Assembly (NCBI GenBank): GCA_032690845.1
Contig: CM064429.1
Span: forward strand, 11,750,569-11,814,568
Direction: 5' to 3'
Length of the DNA: 64,000 nucleotides
From: Eleusine coracana subsp. coracana
Lineage: Eukaryota > Streptophyta > Magnoliopsida > Poales > Poaceae
Shown here piece by piece: positions 1 to 12,200 of this stretch (positions are counted from its first letter, which is position 1; every line of letters begins with the position of its first letter). The notes beneath the pieces are model-generated. The model was given only the letters and a program-made list of their open reading frames with translations, had not been told where the DNA came from and ran no database searches. Made by a program: the position numbers and the translations under genes.

Positions 1-153
1 TAGATCATCATGTGCCAATAACAGGATAGGCATCCACATCCCAAAATAGTTTGTTCAACAATATAATACAGCATCATCGAGCCATAAGCCAATAACATAT
101 AGGTAGCTTCCTAAAACAGAGGTTCAACAACCATACAATGGTTCTCAAGCTTG

Positions 154-3100
154 TCAGTACATAGCAGTATGGTGATGAAACTCTCCTTTTTGAGAGATCA
201 CTTCTAACATGATGAACTTGGCCAAACTCTCTCGAAGACCAGCCAGGACCCACTCATCAAGGGGACATGTAGAGAAAGAGATGTCCTGCCAATTGGTTGG
301 AAAAAGAACAAGAAATAAGTATGCAGAAACAGTTTTCAAGTCATGATAAAAACAAGATATGAGTAACAGAGAAATGCAAGTCCAGTACATTAACCTTAAA
401 GCAATCTTAGATTTGCTTCTATGTGGTATGTACCAATAGCCCATAAAGATGTCTCTTATATAATCCACATTGTCACTAAGGGACCCATTCCATACTTGCA
501 CTAGTAAATTTAAATTAACGGACACTGATTAAATCAATGACTTACACTCCTACATGGCTACATTCCAAACATCCCTGTTCAGAAATATAAAACAACGACT
601 TGCACTGAATTTACAGTAACATCACAGCACTGATCAAATTTCAATTGGCAATTAATTTTATAGAAAATGATTAGGCCAAACAATACAAAATGGAAGTTCA
701 GGAAAGTGAGATTCTTTAAAAAAAATTGAACGTCACTGGTATTTGCATAGCTTTGATTAGAATAAAACTGAATATTTGATTGAGATAATACTCTGTTATG
801 TATTGCATATGTGAATTGTAATCTCGAGTAAATAGCCTAAAAAATATTTTATATTTAATTCTAGTGTTGGATACATCAACAAGATTATTACTTAGAGATT
901 TAGCCTTAATATGTCTTGGAAAAGGAGGAAAACAAACCTCGGGCTTTGTCAAGTTCTTTGAGCTTGCAATAGATAGCATATGGTGAAAGCTGTAAAAATC
1001 ACAGACATTGGCCCTTTGCTGTTGGTGACACTGGATAAACAAAGAGTTAGTTTCATAGGGAATCACAATCAGTCACTTTTCTCATACCATTTGATGAATA
1101 TTTCAGTTACCGGAAATTTGGTAAGATGTGTTAGTGCACCTCCTTTCTTCTTTTTTGCATCACTTTGGACATAGACTTCCCAAGCCCTACATGGTACATG
1201 TATACAAAGTGAGTACATTTGTGCACAAATTGCTAGCTACTTCTACCTACTGTTAAAATATTAGCTACTTTGGGGCTGATGGTCACTTGTCTAGCAAGCT
1301 ACATGCTGCTCTATCAAGCAAATATGAAACCGAGGTAGTCAAGGCAAGCGCAAGATAGGATTAGCACACTCACCTATCAAGAAAATCTATCAGAATGTTA
1401 ACATTATAATGCATTTCAACGATTGAATCCAAATACTAGACGGTTTTCCATTTCATGCTGATTACCACAGAAATCTAATGCCCTCTAGTGTTACATGCAA
1501 ACATTACAAGCTCCTTTTGTCTTAGAGCTGTGGCTCATTGCCCTTGCCACATAGGTAATGACTTCTTTCTCTCTCTCTTCATCAGCTTTAATGACACAGA
1601 GAGCCAGTGGCTGAGGATCAAGGACAGCAACAGGCCAGTTGTTGCGTTTGCATTCTAGAGACATGTACCTGAAAATTGACAAGTAAATAGTGACTGAAAA
1701 TTTGCACATTGGATTTTTTGAATAATTCAGGAAAAAGTCGCTACAGCTCTATTCCCACAAATTATAACTATCATGTTAGACACAGAATCAACATGTATAT
1801 GGGAATCAAAATAGCATTTCTACAAATTATATCTACTAGTGGTTAAGCATTTGCGAATGCAATATAGTGGTCGATATAGATGAAAAACTTACAGTGCGAA
1901 GAGGCGTACAATGGACACGTCTAAGACATCAAAATGGAAGAGATCATATAGGTCAGCAAAGTCAACAATGAATGGACCCCCGTCACTCTTTACAAGATGA
2001 TGACCTTTCAAAAGCACCATAAATTGCTTTTTCTTGTCCCTACAGCTCTGCAAATAATAACTATGCAGGCTGACACAAAATGGCCCCGCCTTTTGAAGAT
2101 CTGTTGTGCTCATTATTGGCTTCCCAAGCTTGAATTTGTAGTGTGCTCCAGTCCACATTGGTAATAGAGGGGTCTTGATGTGCTCAGCCATTTTAGAAGA
2201 TGTTGCAGCAGCAGCAGATGCTATTGAAGTCACCTTAACCTTCTTCCCCGTCTCAGCGCTCATTGCTCTCTTCGCTTCAGCCTTTTCGGGTGTAGAAGGA
2301 CCATTAGTGTTCAAGTCTTGTTGACTGCTCTTACTCTTCTTTGCCTTCTTGCAGCCTTCATTCTTGTCTTCTTGAGAACCTTGCTGGCTGCCCTTAGGTT
2401 TTTTTACATTCTTGCCTTCTCCATTCTTGTCACTCTGAGAACCTTGATCGCCCTTTTTTGGAGGTTCAGGAATGACATTTGGAACTTTTGGAGGTTTGTC
2501 CTTTCCTGCCAGTGAACTGTTGATTACAACATAGCTCTTTCTCCACTGAACCCATTGTAGAAGTGCTTCACCAACTGTTGTTGCCTCATATTTATGGGAC
2601 GTTCCAGCATTACATCCCTGAACTTGGTAACCACACTGTCCACAAATACGAAAACGAAGCCATCATCTATTTCAACATTATGCAGGATGGTCTGCTGAGA
2701 ATATACCTGACCCTTTGCAACTTCTATCGAGTAGCCTCCAATATCAGCTAGGAGGGTGCAGAGAGTCGGTTCTTTTAGGAGACCTATGGAATCGGGATCC
2801 ATCTTTGGAATAAATGCCTCATGTTGCTTATGCTGCTGCATCATCTCCTCATATAGGTCATGCTCTGCTGTCAATGGAGCTTGTGGTGCGTCAATGGATG
2901 AGCAGCTGCTCTGCCTTCCATCTGCCGGGCTTCTTTGATCAGGACTTGCAGAAATTGGAACGATTTTGAGACCTTGGGATGCTAAAATACTTGGCATGCT
3001 AGCAATGACATCTTGCACGACTTGAGATCGAAGAACTTTTGCAAACTTCTGCATGTACTCCTCAGTAACTCTCTTCCTCTTATATCCTGGCAATGCGATC

Positions 3101-4306
3101 TTTCATCCCTGGTAACTTGATACACCTCGGACACGACCTGCAAAAAGAAGATCTAACCAAGTTATTAAAAAAAAGTGGTCATTACTACTAAAAGTTTAAG
3201 GAACAATACACTAGTAGGAAACACTTATAATTATAAAATCAATCCGGAATGACATATAGTGCTACACAACAGGGCAGTGAGTAAGACATAGTTGCCTACA
3301 TTTCATCTAATATTATAGGTTCATCTAATAATCAATTCATGAGCGTGCATTTTGGAACAATTCCTAGAAGACAATCATGTAGGTGATTTTATATTCTAGT
3401 AATTTCTAGGTGTTTCACTAGGTGATGTTATACAAGCTGCATCCATAACATAAAGTACTGACCTGGGTGCTCCGGGTTTCCTAAGGCTTTGCTGAGTGCA
3501 TCATCCTTTCCAGTGCTTGATAAAGAATCCTCGTTGAGGTCTTTGATACTATCAGACACATCCCTAGTCTCTTATCTGATAAAGCTGATCTCTCCAGACG
3601 GTGTCAATCTACCCCTTGCTCGCAGCCAAGTCCGCGCCTGACCAGGGTAGAACCACCATGGATTATCCAGACCATCCGTAGCCAACCTCTCATCTTCAGC
3701 TGCCCACACCTCAATTTTCCCATCATAACCTCTTGTCCCTAGATGATGGGGATGCTTGTTCTTCTCCCGTAGAAGCTTGTACCTCTCACTTATCTGCTGA
3801 AACTCTTCTGTATACTTTAACTTGACAAAGGCATCCCAATCTTCTTGTTTCAAATGCTTAAAACGCTCGAACGGAGAGCGTTTTTTTATTATGAATTCTT
3901 TTACAAGTGTGCTCTTGTAGTTCCTCCAACACTTTGAGATTGCCTTCATGGACCTCTTCAATCCTTTATCCTTCATTTCTTTATTGAATTCCAAGTACGG
4001 CATAACATAGTCTGTGAACATGACTTTTTTGCCTTCTTTTCCCAAGCTGGAGAAATTCGAAAGAACCAAGGATACCCTCTGCCTCGCTATTAACCCTGCC
4101 AGCCTCCTCATCCTCTGTCTCTCTTTCTTCGGTATCGGCATGCCATCGGCAGCAATTGCTGTTACAATGACCTTGTCTGTAGGCCATTGTGCCTCAGCCC
4201 TTGCCCTTCGATCTTCACTCCCTTCTGGTTGGCTAAGGGGCTGTTCTTCCTCGTGCTCCTCAGAGTCAGACTGAGAGCTGGCAGATGAAGTTTCTCCCGA
4301 CGACAT
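154..4306 (-). pseudogene. TNPA-like / Ulp1-protease CACTA gene, multi-exon and degenerate
   Basis: The reading begins with an acidic Ser/Glu-rich head (about residues 1-40) at 4306, followed by the plant transposase (Ptta/En/Spm) region with CWRNYKSTLVKEF and NPWWFYPGQARTWLRARG, to 3572. It continues through NPEHP (donor near 3470) to GRVRGVSSYQG (about 3130-3095), then 3093-2524, with a frame change near 2600, and a Lys/Ser-rich linker into 2314-1889. A clear splice joins RLFAL (donor at 1887) to YMSLECKRNNWP (acceptor at 1668). Downstream exons carry CHQQQRANVCDFYSFHHML near 1050-940, matching the active-site cysteine region of C48 (Ulp1) proteases, and end with LAKFIMLEVISQKGEF, stopping at 154. 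The usual NxCGYY motif reads NVCDFY. An in-frame stop follows SSYQG. The histidine and aspartate segments of the protease were not located with confidence. Confidence 0.7.
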
Positions 4307-4433
4307 CTACAAGAGAACATTCAAGATTAGTGCAGAGCACTTGAAGTAATACATCATAGCAGTTGAACAAGTATTGCATGCTTTTGCTTGTTTATCCCAA
4401 GATTAGCACAGTCCAAAATGAATCATGTAACCA

Positions 4434-4543
4434 TTGTGTAACCAAGGTCCAAAATGAATCATAGCACTCAAGGTGAGTATAACAGCACGGCCACAAAGGC
4501 ACGCAACAATTATGTAACCATTCACAAGAGGAAACAAAAGTAT
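4434..4543. repeat. 110-bp direct repeat, copy 1
   Basis: This block starts TTGTGTAACCAAGG and ends ACAAAAGTATA. It recurs at 5283-5392 in the same orientation with only a few mismatches. Both copies lie in the non-coding stretch between the two CACTA genes (4307-5540). Confidence 0.85.
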
Positions 4544-5282
4544 AGACATGATATAATGCAGGCAAATAAGACCCAAACAACTCTCTATCTTCTCCATAAT
4601 AAAACTTCTTCAAAGGAAGGCATCATGTCATCAAAACACCACTGTCAGGTGGATCATTTTGTTAAACAAACTAAGAACTATAGATCATTTTGTTCACATC
4701 AAAAGAACTATGGATCATTTTGTTAAACAAACTAAGAAAACAGATGGATTCAATAAGACATCTGTGAAAAAGTCTGAAGGTGAGTTACCATCTGTGGATT
4801 CAATAAGACACACACAAGCTACCTGTGCATTCAGATTCAGATGGATAGGAGCAAGAGCCAACTCTGACAAATGGCCATTTTACAGGAGTGAACATACATG
4901 ACATTTATCAACAGATATTTAGTGCAAAATATGATGAATTAAAGAGCTTAAATTAATGGCAGCTCTAGTTTATAACATGCAGTTCCATTTTCAACCAATA
5001 AACAACATGGCATTTCCATTTTACAACCAATATAAAATAAACAACGCCAACAGTTCTATTTTACCATTGGTTACTAAAATAAAGGATGTTGGAGAGCTCA
5101 TGATCACACAGTGCCAAAACAACCACAGCAAAGGGAATTGACCATGGTACAGATAAAATGAACTAGAATTTCTTTCTAAATAACATAAATTAGGCATAAT
5201 TATATATAAGTGAGTATCACAGGTTTACATATGGTGTATCTGAAGAAAACAAAATTCATGACAAACAGGGCCGAGATAACCG

Positions 5283-5392
5283 TTGTGTAACCAAGGTCCA
5301 AAACGAATCATAGCACTCAAGGTGAGTATAACAGCACGGCCACAAAGGCAGGCAACAATTATGTAACCATTCACAAGAGGAAACAAAAGTAT
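5283..5392. repeat. 110-bp direct repeat, copy 2
   Basis: Second copy of the 4434-4543 block, same orientation, about 850 bp away. It contains the same run CAAGGTGAGTATAACAGCAC. Confidence 0.85.
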
Positions 5393-5540
5393 ACACAGAT
5401 AACAGCAGACATGCTATTTTTTTTTTTTGAAAGGAAAAAAAAGCAGACATGCTATATTTCTTCACAAAGCAGGAATGGCTTCATATCCCCCCACGTACAC
5501 TAACTTAAAAAAGCAGAAACAATTATTAACCATAAATCAT

Positions 5541-6531
5541 CTACAATGAACATCCTAAGTGAACAGACATGCACAGTATGGTGACAGCTATACGACCCTT
5601 TGTTCCATGCCAACGAAGTAGCTCTGCCTCTTTGCTGTTTGCAAACAAACGCTTCAGGCGAGGAATGATGGGAAAATACCACACTACTTTCCGAGGAGGT
5701 CCATTCCTTTTACTTGGAACCTCATCATCACCACCGTCCTTTCTGCGCTTGTAACGAGATGTTCCGCAGAAAGGGCATTCGGTCAAATCTGCATACTTAC
5801 CACGATACAGTATGCAATCCTCCTTACATGCATGAATCTTTTCTACTTCCAATCCCAAAGGGCAAATTATCTTCTTGGCTTCATAGGTGTTTTCAGACAA
5901 TACATTCTCATTTGGAAGCATTTCCCTAAGTAGACATAACAACGCTGTGAAACTTCGATCTGACCAACAATGGCTTGCCTTTAGCTTCAACAGCTTCAAC
6001 ACCGAATTTAGTAGTGTGGTAGTACTGTTGCATCCAGGATATAATGGTCTTTTCGAGTCTCGCACCAACTCTTGAAACTTTGCAAACTCTCCCTGACTAT
6101 ACTCAAACCCATTGTTTCCTTCACCATCATGCATCATTTGGTCAACATTCTGAATTAGATCAGCAGCAGAATCCTCGTCGATAGATATGATGTCATCATT
6201 CATAAGACGTGGACCTCCTGTAGATGGCGGTGCGCACTGGTCGGCACTGGCATCTATGACTCCTTCCACATTTCATTAGGGTTGAGTCCTTCTTCACCAT
6301 ATTTGTTCCAAATCTTGTAGTTCTTTTTGAATCCACGCATGATCAAATGCGCATGTAAGTGCATGGAATGTGCAAACCTCTTCTCATTGTTGCAGTCCAT
6401 GCAGGGACATACATAACTTTCTTCTCCATATGCTTCATGTGCTGCTCCGCAACAGCAATGAAAGTCGAGACGCCTTTCAGGTAGTTATCACTAGTACGGT
6501 TATTAAGGTACATCCAGTTACGGTCAGCCAT
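5541..6531 (-). pseudogene. TNP2-like CACTA transposase, N-terminal part only
   Basis: The start is set at the Met of MADRNWMYLNNRTS, the opening of the transposase-associated domain of TNP2-family transposases. A one-base shift near 6400 breaks the frame; in the other frame the cysteine motif CPCMDCNNEKRF and the segment NYKIWNKYGEEGLNP follow, as expected for that domain. The part from 6269 to about 5590 has the next conserved TNP2 segment, with ECPFCGTSRYKRR, a zinc-binding pair usual in this family, and YFPIIPRLKRLFA. The long catalytic region that should come next is absent. Full-length TNP2 proteins are usually several times longer, so this is a truncated relic. In a complete element the protein would bind the ends and cut the DNA in the nucleus. 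Confidence 0.8.
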
Positions 6532-6549
6532 CTGCAGTTGCAAATACAA

Positions 6550-7585
6550 TAAATTATGTTAAACAACTACAATCAGGAAACCTGCAATTTTACAAGCTAT
6601 GAACAAACACAGTAAATTTGAGACTAACCATATTTAAATTATTGGATAAAAATTAACAGCAGATTGACCAATAAATATTGAAATTGAAAACTACATGACA
6701 GGTCACATACATCCATATGTACTTTTGTGGAGAAAAACCGCATGTCACATACTACGCAAAGCAATAAAGATACTATGCATTAGTACCTCAATGATTAAAG
6801 GAGAGCACTATGGAAACCTCAGCTGCTGCTGTGGTGCTTCAGTTCTCTCAACAGTAGGCCTGACAAGAGGTCTTCTTCCCCCTAGTCTCTCTTCAATCAA
6901 TTTTGTTTATGCCTTGGTGTTCTGCAGTGATAGGATTTAAGTTAGCTTTAGCAGTCATTTCACAAGAGGCAAGAATCAACAATGGGCATGGAGCTTGCTG
7001 AAGGACAAGCAAAAATCACTCAAAGACCCTACACTGATCAATTGCTTTTCTCTTAAAATTCACAAAGTTTCATCCCATATATTATCTTACCACTTAAATG
7101 GACATGAGGAACCATTAATCTTATTATATTACTGTACTCCGATGCATTGAGCATTAACAAAAAAAACTTCTTGAATAATATCTAGTGTTTTTCGGTTTTA
7201 CATCTCTCCTGAACTCTATACATATAAATGTAAATTACGAGTGCCCTTTCAAGAAAGAGAATCAGAGAGGGCCAGCCACAGCCAAGCCAACGCTAGCTAG
7301 CTTGCTCGTGATCTGAAGCAGATCTTGGCGACGTCCGTCCTCGGCATGCCGCGGGTTCCAAGCATCCGGCCGATTCCGAACCTGAGCAGCTACTACTACC
7401 AGATTCCTCTAATTCTGCTCTCCCGCAGGTCAGTCCTCATCCATGCTTCTACTACCTACGAATAATGAAGCATATGGCAAGGACGTACCACTTTGTACAC
7501 ATACGGCAGGTGGATGACGAGGCTATACGCAGCAACAGCAACAGCAAGGGTCAGGAACAGCCGAAGCAGCAGTTGGAGTGCCCGC
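6550..7585. other. No recognisable gene; flank of the Copia insertion
   Basis: From 6550 to about 7200 the DNA is AT-rich and nothing was recognised. From about 7270 to 7585 it is GC-richer, with a short Met-started frame at 7474 rich in Gln, Ser and Asn, which runs straight into the Copia LTR at 7586. It could be the stump of an exon cut by the retrotransposon, but no protein family was recognised. Confidence 0.4.
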
Positions 7586-8480
7586 TGTTAGATATAATAT
7601 GGGCTGGCCCATATTTTATTTAATAATTAATATAGTCTAGGTCCATATTAAATGTAACAGTTTAATCCCACATGAAGTACTTACTGCATGTTGACTCAAT
7701 TTAATAGGTGGACTCTCGTTACACCTATTAGAGAAGTTGAGAGGGGCTAGAGGCGAGCCACACGCGCGCGCACGCCGCCGCCGAGCCGTGGCGAGGCGAG
7801 GCGTGCGTGCCGCCTGCCGCGCGCGCGTTTGGAAGTTTTGCAGCATGGAAACGGAAAGGCAAGATTCGAGGAAACTGAAATCCGGCTTTGATTGCTGCAT
7901 GTCAGTTTCCCGTTTCATCGCCTGCAGTTTCCTATCTCCTCGCCTGCAGTTTCTAAAACGCTGAGGCTATATATATGCGCCCCCCGGCACTGCCCCAGAG
8001 AAAAAAACAACCGTTCCCATCCTTCATCGAGTTGCCTTCCGAGTCTTCCCCGTCCCGGCGATCCGCGCGCACGGAGCTTCGGGAGAGCAGGCCTCCGGAA
8101 CCTCTCCCGCAAGTGACACCTACTCGGGTGTGCGGGCGATCAGATTTTTGGGGAGTGCTTGACGGCGCGACTGCTCAACCTCGGCGTCCCCGATCCACGA
8201 CTTCCTCCCGGCGCCGTTCGAGGGACTGCACGGCAACGACGCTCTACCTGCATCAACTAAGATCGACTACTTCAAGCAACATGCCATGACGACTGGTATG
8301 AATGGAGCCGCCGGTACCTCCGACATTGGTCCCTCCGCGGAATACATCCTTATTCTTCTTGTGCTTACTAGTCTAATTACGATCGTAACTAGTAACTGCA
8401 AATTTGTGAAATTTGTCATCACCTATATGCTGCTAATCAGATGGACTAAATTCAACCTGAAAATGCCTATTTCTCTAACA
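7586..8480 (+). repeat. 5' LTR of the Copia element (probable limits)
   Basis: The start is fixed by the matching copy at 13732. The end at 8480 is a proposal: the sequence there reads CTCTAACA, which pairs with the opening TGTTAG. A TATA-like GCTATATATATGCGCC lies near 7967. No typical initiator-tRNA primer site follows, and an in-frame ATG lies inside at 8286, so the real end could be earlier. Confidence 0.55.
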
Positions 8481-9266
8481 ATCTTTGCGTGGCGTGTGTG
8501 CATGCGTGCGAGCGAGCCGAGCCGAGCCGAGCCGTGGCGTGGCGTGGCGTGCGTGCGAGCGAGCCGAGCCGAGCTGTGCCGTGCCTGCATGCCGTGCGCG
8601 CGTTTAGAAGTTTTGCATCGTGGAAACAGAAAGGCAAGATTTGAGGAAACCGAAATCTGGCTTTGATTACTGCATGTCGGTTTCCCGTTTCATCGTCTGC
8701 AGTTTCCTATCTCCTCGCTTGCAGTTTCCAAAACGCTGAGGCTATATATCTGCGCCCCCCCCCCCCCCGGCACTGCCCCAGAGAGAAATACAACCCTTCC
8801 TATCCTTCATCAAGTTGCCTTCCGAGTCTTCCCCGTCCACGCGATCCGTGCGCATGGAGCTTCGGGAGAGCAGGCCTCCGGAACCTCTCCCGCAAGCGAC
8901 ACCTGCTTGGGTGTGCGGGTGATCAGGTTTTTGGGGAGCGCTTGACGGCGCGACTGCTCAACCTCGGCGTCCCCGATCCACGACTTCCTCCCGGCGCTGT
9001 TCGAGGGACTGCATGGCAACGACGCTCTACCTGCATCAACTAAGATCGACTACTTTAAGCAACGTGCCATGACAACTGGTACGAATGGAGCCACCGGTGC
9101 CTCCGGCATTGGTCCCTCCGCGGGATACATCCTTATTCTTCTTGTGCTTACTAGTCTGATTGCAATCGTAACTAGTAACTGCAAATTTGTGAAATTTGTC
9201 ATCACTTATATGCTGCTAATCAGATGGACTAAATTCAACCTGAAAATGCCTATTTCTCTAACAATC
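7805..9266 (+). repeat. Tandem duplication of LTR 3' part and leader
   Basis: About 680 bp (roughly 7805-8483) is repeated in tandem at roughly 8575-9266, with an offset of 783 bp. Both copies carry the TATA-like box, CACTGCCCCAGAGA, the leader ending GATCGACTACTT, the ATG region (8286 and 9069) and the ending TTCTCTAACAATC. Between them is a GC-rich run of GAGCC repeats. The copies differ at several percent of sites, and the second has a long C run near 8756-8768. Confidence 0.85.
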
Positions 9267-12200
9267 CAAAAACCTGAAAGGCATTTTTCTGTTAGAGGAT
9301 TTGCTGCTGCGTTGAAATCCGATAATTTTGATGGTACGTTTTACAAGAGGTGGCGTGCATGGATGACACTGTGGTTGTCAGCGATGAATTGCTATCACGC
9401 CGCACAGGGGAAGCACGAACAATTCACTCCTGAAGAGGAGAAAGCGTTCGAGGCTACCGATAACCTGTTTTGAGGCGGTGTGATTAGCGCTCTCGCTGAC
9501 AAGTATGTTGATTCCTACATCACATGTAAAACTGCCAAAGAGTTGTGGGATGCATTGGATGCTAAGTTCGGTGTATCTGATGTTGAGAGTGAGCTGTACG
9601 TCATGGAGCAAATGTTTGACTACAAGATGGTTGAGAACCATTCTGTAGTTGAACAAGCTCATAAAGTACAGGCACTAGCAAAAGAACTCGAACAATTCCC
9701 TTGTGTGTTGCCTGACAAGTTTGTGGCTGGAGGTATTATCTCCAAATTACCACCTTCTTGGATGGATTTTGCTACTTCTCTAAAACACAAGAGACAAGAG
9801 TTTAGCGTGGATGACCTTATTGGGACTCTTGATGTTGAGGAGAGGGCGAGAGCAAAAGACACGCGCGAAAACGGCGTTGAGTCTTCTACCGCCAATGTGG
9901 CGCAAAAGAAAAATAATTTCAATGCATCTCGCAATAAAAAGAAAAAGCAGGAAAAGAAAGAGAAGCCAAAGCAGACTACCATGTTTAAGAAGAAAAAGAG
10001 AAAAGAAAACGAGGGCTGTTTTGTTTGCGGCAACAGTGAACATTGGGCAAGTGCATGCCCAGACCGCAAATTTATCCAGCCAAAGAAATCAGCAAATATG
10101 ATAATTAGCGAGACTGCAGGAATATCGAGGTATGGTAGTTACTTATCTACTGTTCTTTCAGTTTGTCATTCGCGTGAGTGGTGGATGGACACTGGAGCTA
10201 ATGTACATGTGTGTGCTGATATTTCTTTGTTTTCTTCTTATCAGGCCGGCGTGACTGGAGCGTTGTTGATGGGGAACGGATCGCATGCGCGTGTTCTTGG
10301 TGTTGGTAGGTTGCTCTCAATCTTACTTCGGGAAAGACCGTGCTTTTAAAGAACGTCCAGCATGTCCCCTCCATCAAGAAAAATCTAGTTAGTGGCTCTC
10401 TACTATGTAGAGATGGCTTTAAGATTGTTCTTCAGTCAAATAAATGTGTACTTTCTAAGTATGGGATATTTGTTGAAAAAGGCTATGATTGTGGAGGTTT
10501 ATTCCGTTTATCTTTGAATGACAATGTCTGTAATAATGTTGCGAACAATGTCTTAATTTCGGATGAGTCGAATATTTGGCATTCACGGCTTTGTCATGTT
10601 AATTTTGGTTGTATGACACGGTTAACAAATTTGAATTTAATTCCTAAATTTAACTTAGTCAAAGGTTCCAAATGTCATACGTGCGTGCAATCTAAGCAAC
10701 CTCGCAAGCCTCACAAGGTTGCGGAGGCGAGGAACTTAGAGACATTAGAACTTGTTCACACCGATTTGTGCGAAATGAACGGCGAATTGACTAAAGGCGG
10801 CAAAAGATACTTCATGACTCTTATAGATGATTGTACCGTTATTGCTATATCTATCTATTGAAAACGAAAGATGAAGCGTTACATTACTTTAAGATCTATA
10901 AAGCTGAAGTAGAAAACTAACTTGAGAAGAAAATCAAACGGTTAAGGTCTGATCGTGGTGGAGAATATTTTTCCAATGAATTTTCTGATTTCTGTACTAA
11001 GCACGGAATTATTCATGAGAGGACACCACCTTACTCACTTGAATCCAATGGGATCGCCGAACGAAAGAACCGCACTCTAACTGATTTGGTTGACGCCATG
11101 TTAGAGACCGCGGGACTATCTAAGGAATGGTGGGGTGAGACGATTTTGACGGCATGTCATGTCCTAAATAGAGTGCCAATAAAGAATAAAGAAATTTCAC
11201 CATTTGAGGAATGGTTTATAAGGAAAATAAATCTCTCATACTTGCACACTTGGGGTTGCTTGGCCATGGTTAACGTGCCAATTAACAAGAAGCACAAACT
11301 AGGACCTAAAACTGTTGATTGTGTTTTCCTAGGTTATGCATTCAACAGCGTGGGTTATAGATTCTTAGTTGTTAAATCTGGAGTACCTGACATGGAGGTC
11401 GGTATAATTTTTGAGTCTAGAGACGCTCAATTTTTTTAGAGTAAGTTTCCTATGAAGAATGAACATAGCATTTCTAGTCATGATTCTATAATTCCCCATG
11501 AGATTTTTACACCGGTTATACACAGTGAACAGCCCCATATGAAAAATTCTGAGGAGGATGACAATGGTGTCACTCGAAAGAGTAAAAGACATAGGGTTGC
11601 AAAATCCTTTGGTGATGACTTCATTGTGTACCTTATGGATGACACTCCCAGTACTATTGAGGAGGCATATTCCTCTCCTGATACTGACTTATGGAAGGAA
11701 GCAGTAAGGAGCGAGATGGATTCTATTATGTCTAATGGTACTTGGGAAGTCGTTAAGCGCCCTTATGGTTGTAAACCTATAGGTTGCAAATGGGTGTTCA
11801 AGAAAAAGCTTAGGCCTGATGGGACTATCGAGAGGTACAAGGTAAGGCTTATAGTTAAGGGATATTCACAGAAAGAAGGTGAAGATTATTTCGACACCGA
11901 CTCACATGTTGCTCATTTGACCATGATTCGAGTACTACTTTCCTTGGCAGCCTCACATGGTCTTCTCGTTCATCAAATGGACGTTAAGACAGCTTTTCTA
12001 CATGGAGAGTTAGAGGAGGAGATCTATATGGATTAGCCAGATGGGTTTATAGTAGGTGGTCAAAAGGGTTTGGTGTGTAAATTGCTGAAATCCCTATACG
12101 GCCTAAAACAAGCACCTAAGCAATGGCACGAGAAGTTTGAAAGAACTTTAATATTGGTCGGCTTTGCTGTCAATGAAGCCGACAAATGTGTATATTATCG

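Larger units (their letters stand above)
4307..5540. other. Non-coding spacer between the two CACTA genes
   Basis: AT-rich DNA without a convincing reading frame. Besides the 110-bp direct repeats it holds short repeats around 4650-4745 built on GGATCATTTTGTTAAACAAA, and the phrase GATTCAATAAGACA twice (4747 and 4798). Repeats of this kind are common in CACTA elements. The bulk of the missing TNP2 gene should be here and is not. Confidence 0.5.
154..6549 (-). mobile_element. CACTA (En/Spm) transposon remnant
   Basis: Both gene types of a plant CACTA element lie on the minus strand in the usual order: a TNP2-type transposase start (5541-6531), then a TNPA-like gene with an Ulp1-protease domain (154-4306). 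The terminal CACTA inverted repeats and the 3-bp target duplication were not found, so the limits given are only those of the recognisable coding parts; the element may run off the left edge. The main DDE part of TNP2 is missing and both reading frames are broken, so the copy cannot be autonomous. Confidence 0.75.

Noticed and set aside
2318..2515. Hydrophobic small plus-strand frame resembling a membrane peptide
   Set aside because: It is the complement of a Lys/Ser-rich linker in the CACTA gene; Leu/Phe codons arise from the antisense reading.
8286..8666. 126-codon frame with a hydrophobic stretch after the first Copia ATG
   Set aside because: It duplicates the leader of the second ATG and then enters repeated LTR sequence; the membrane-like part is probably untranslated or an intron.
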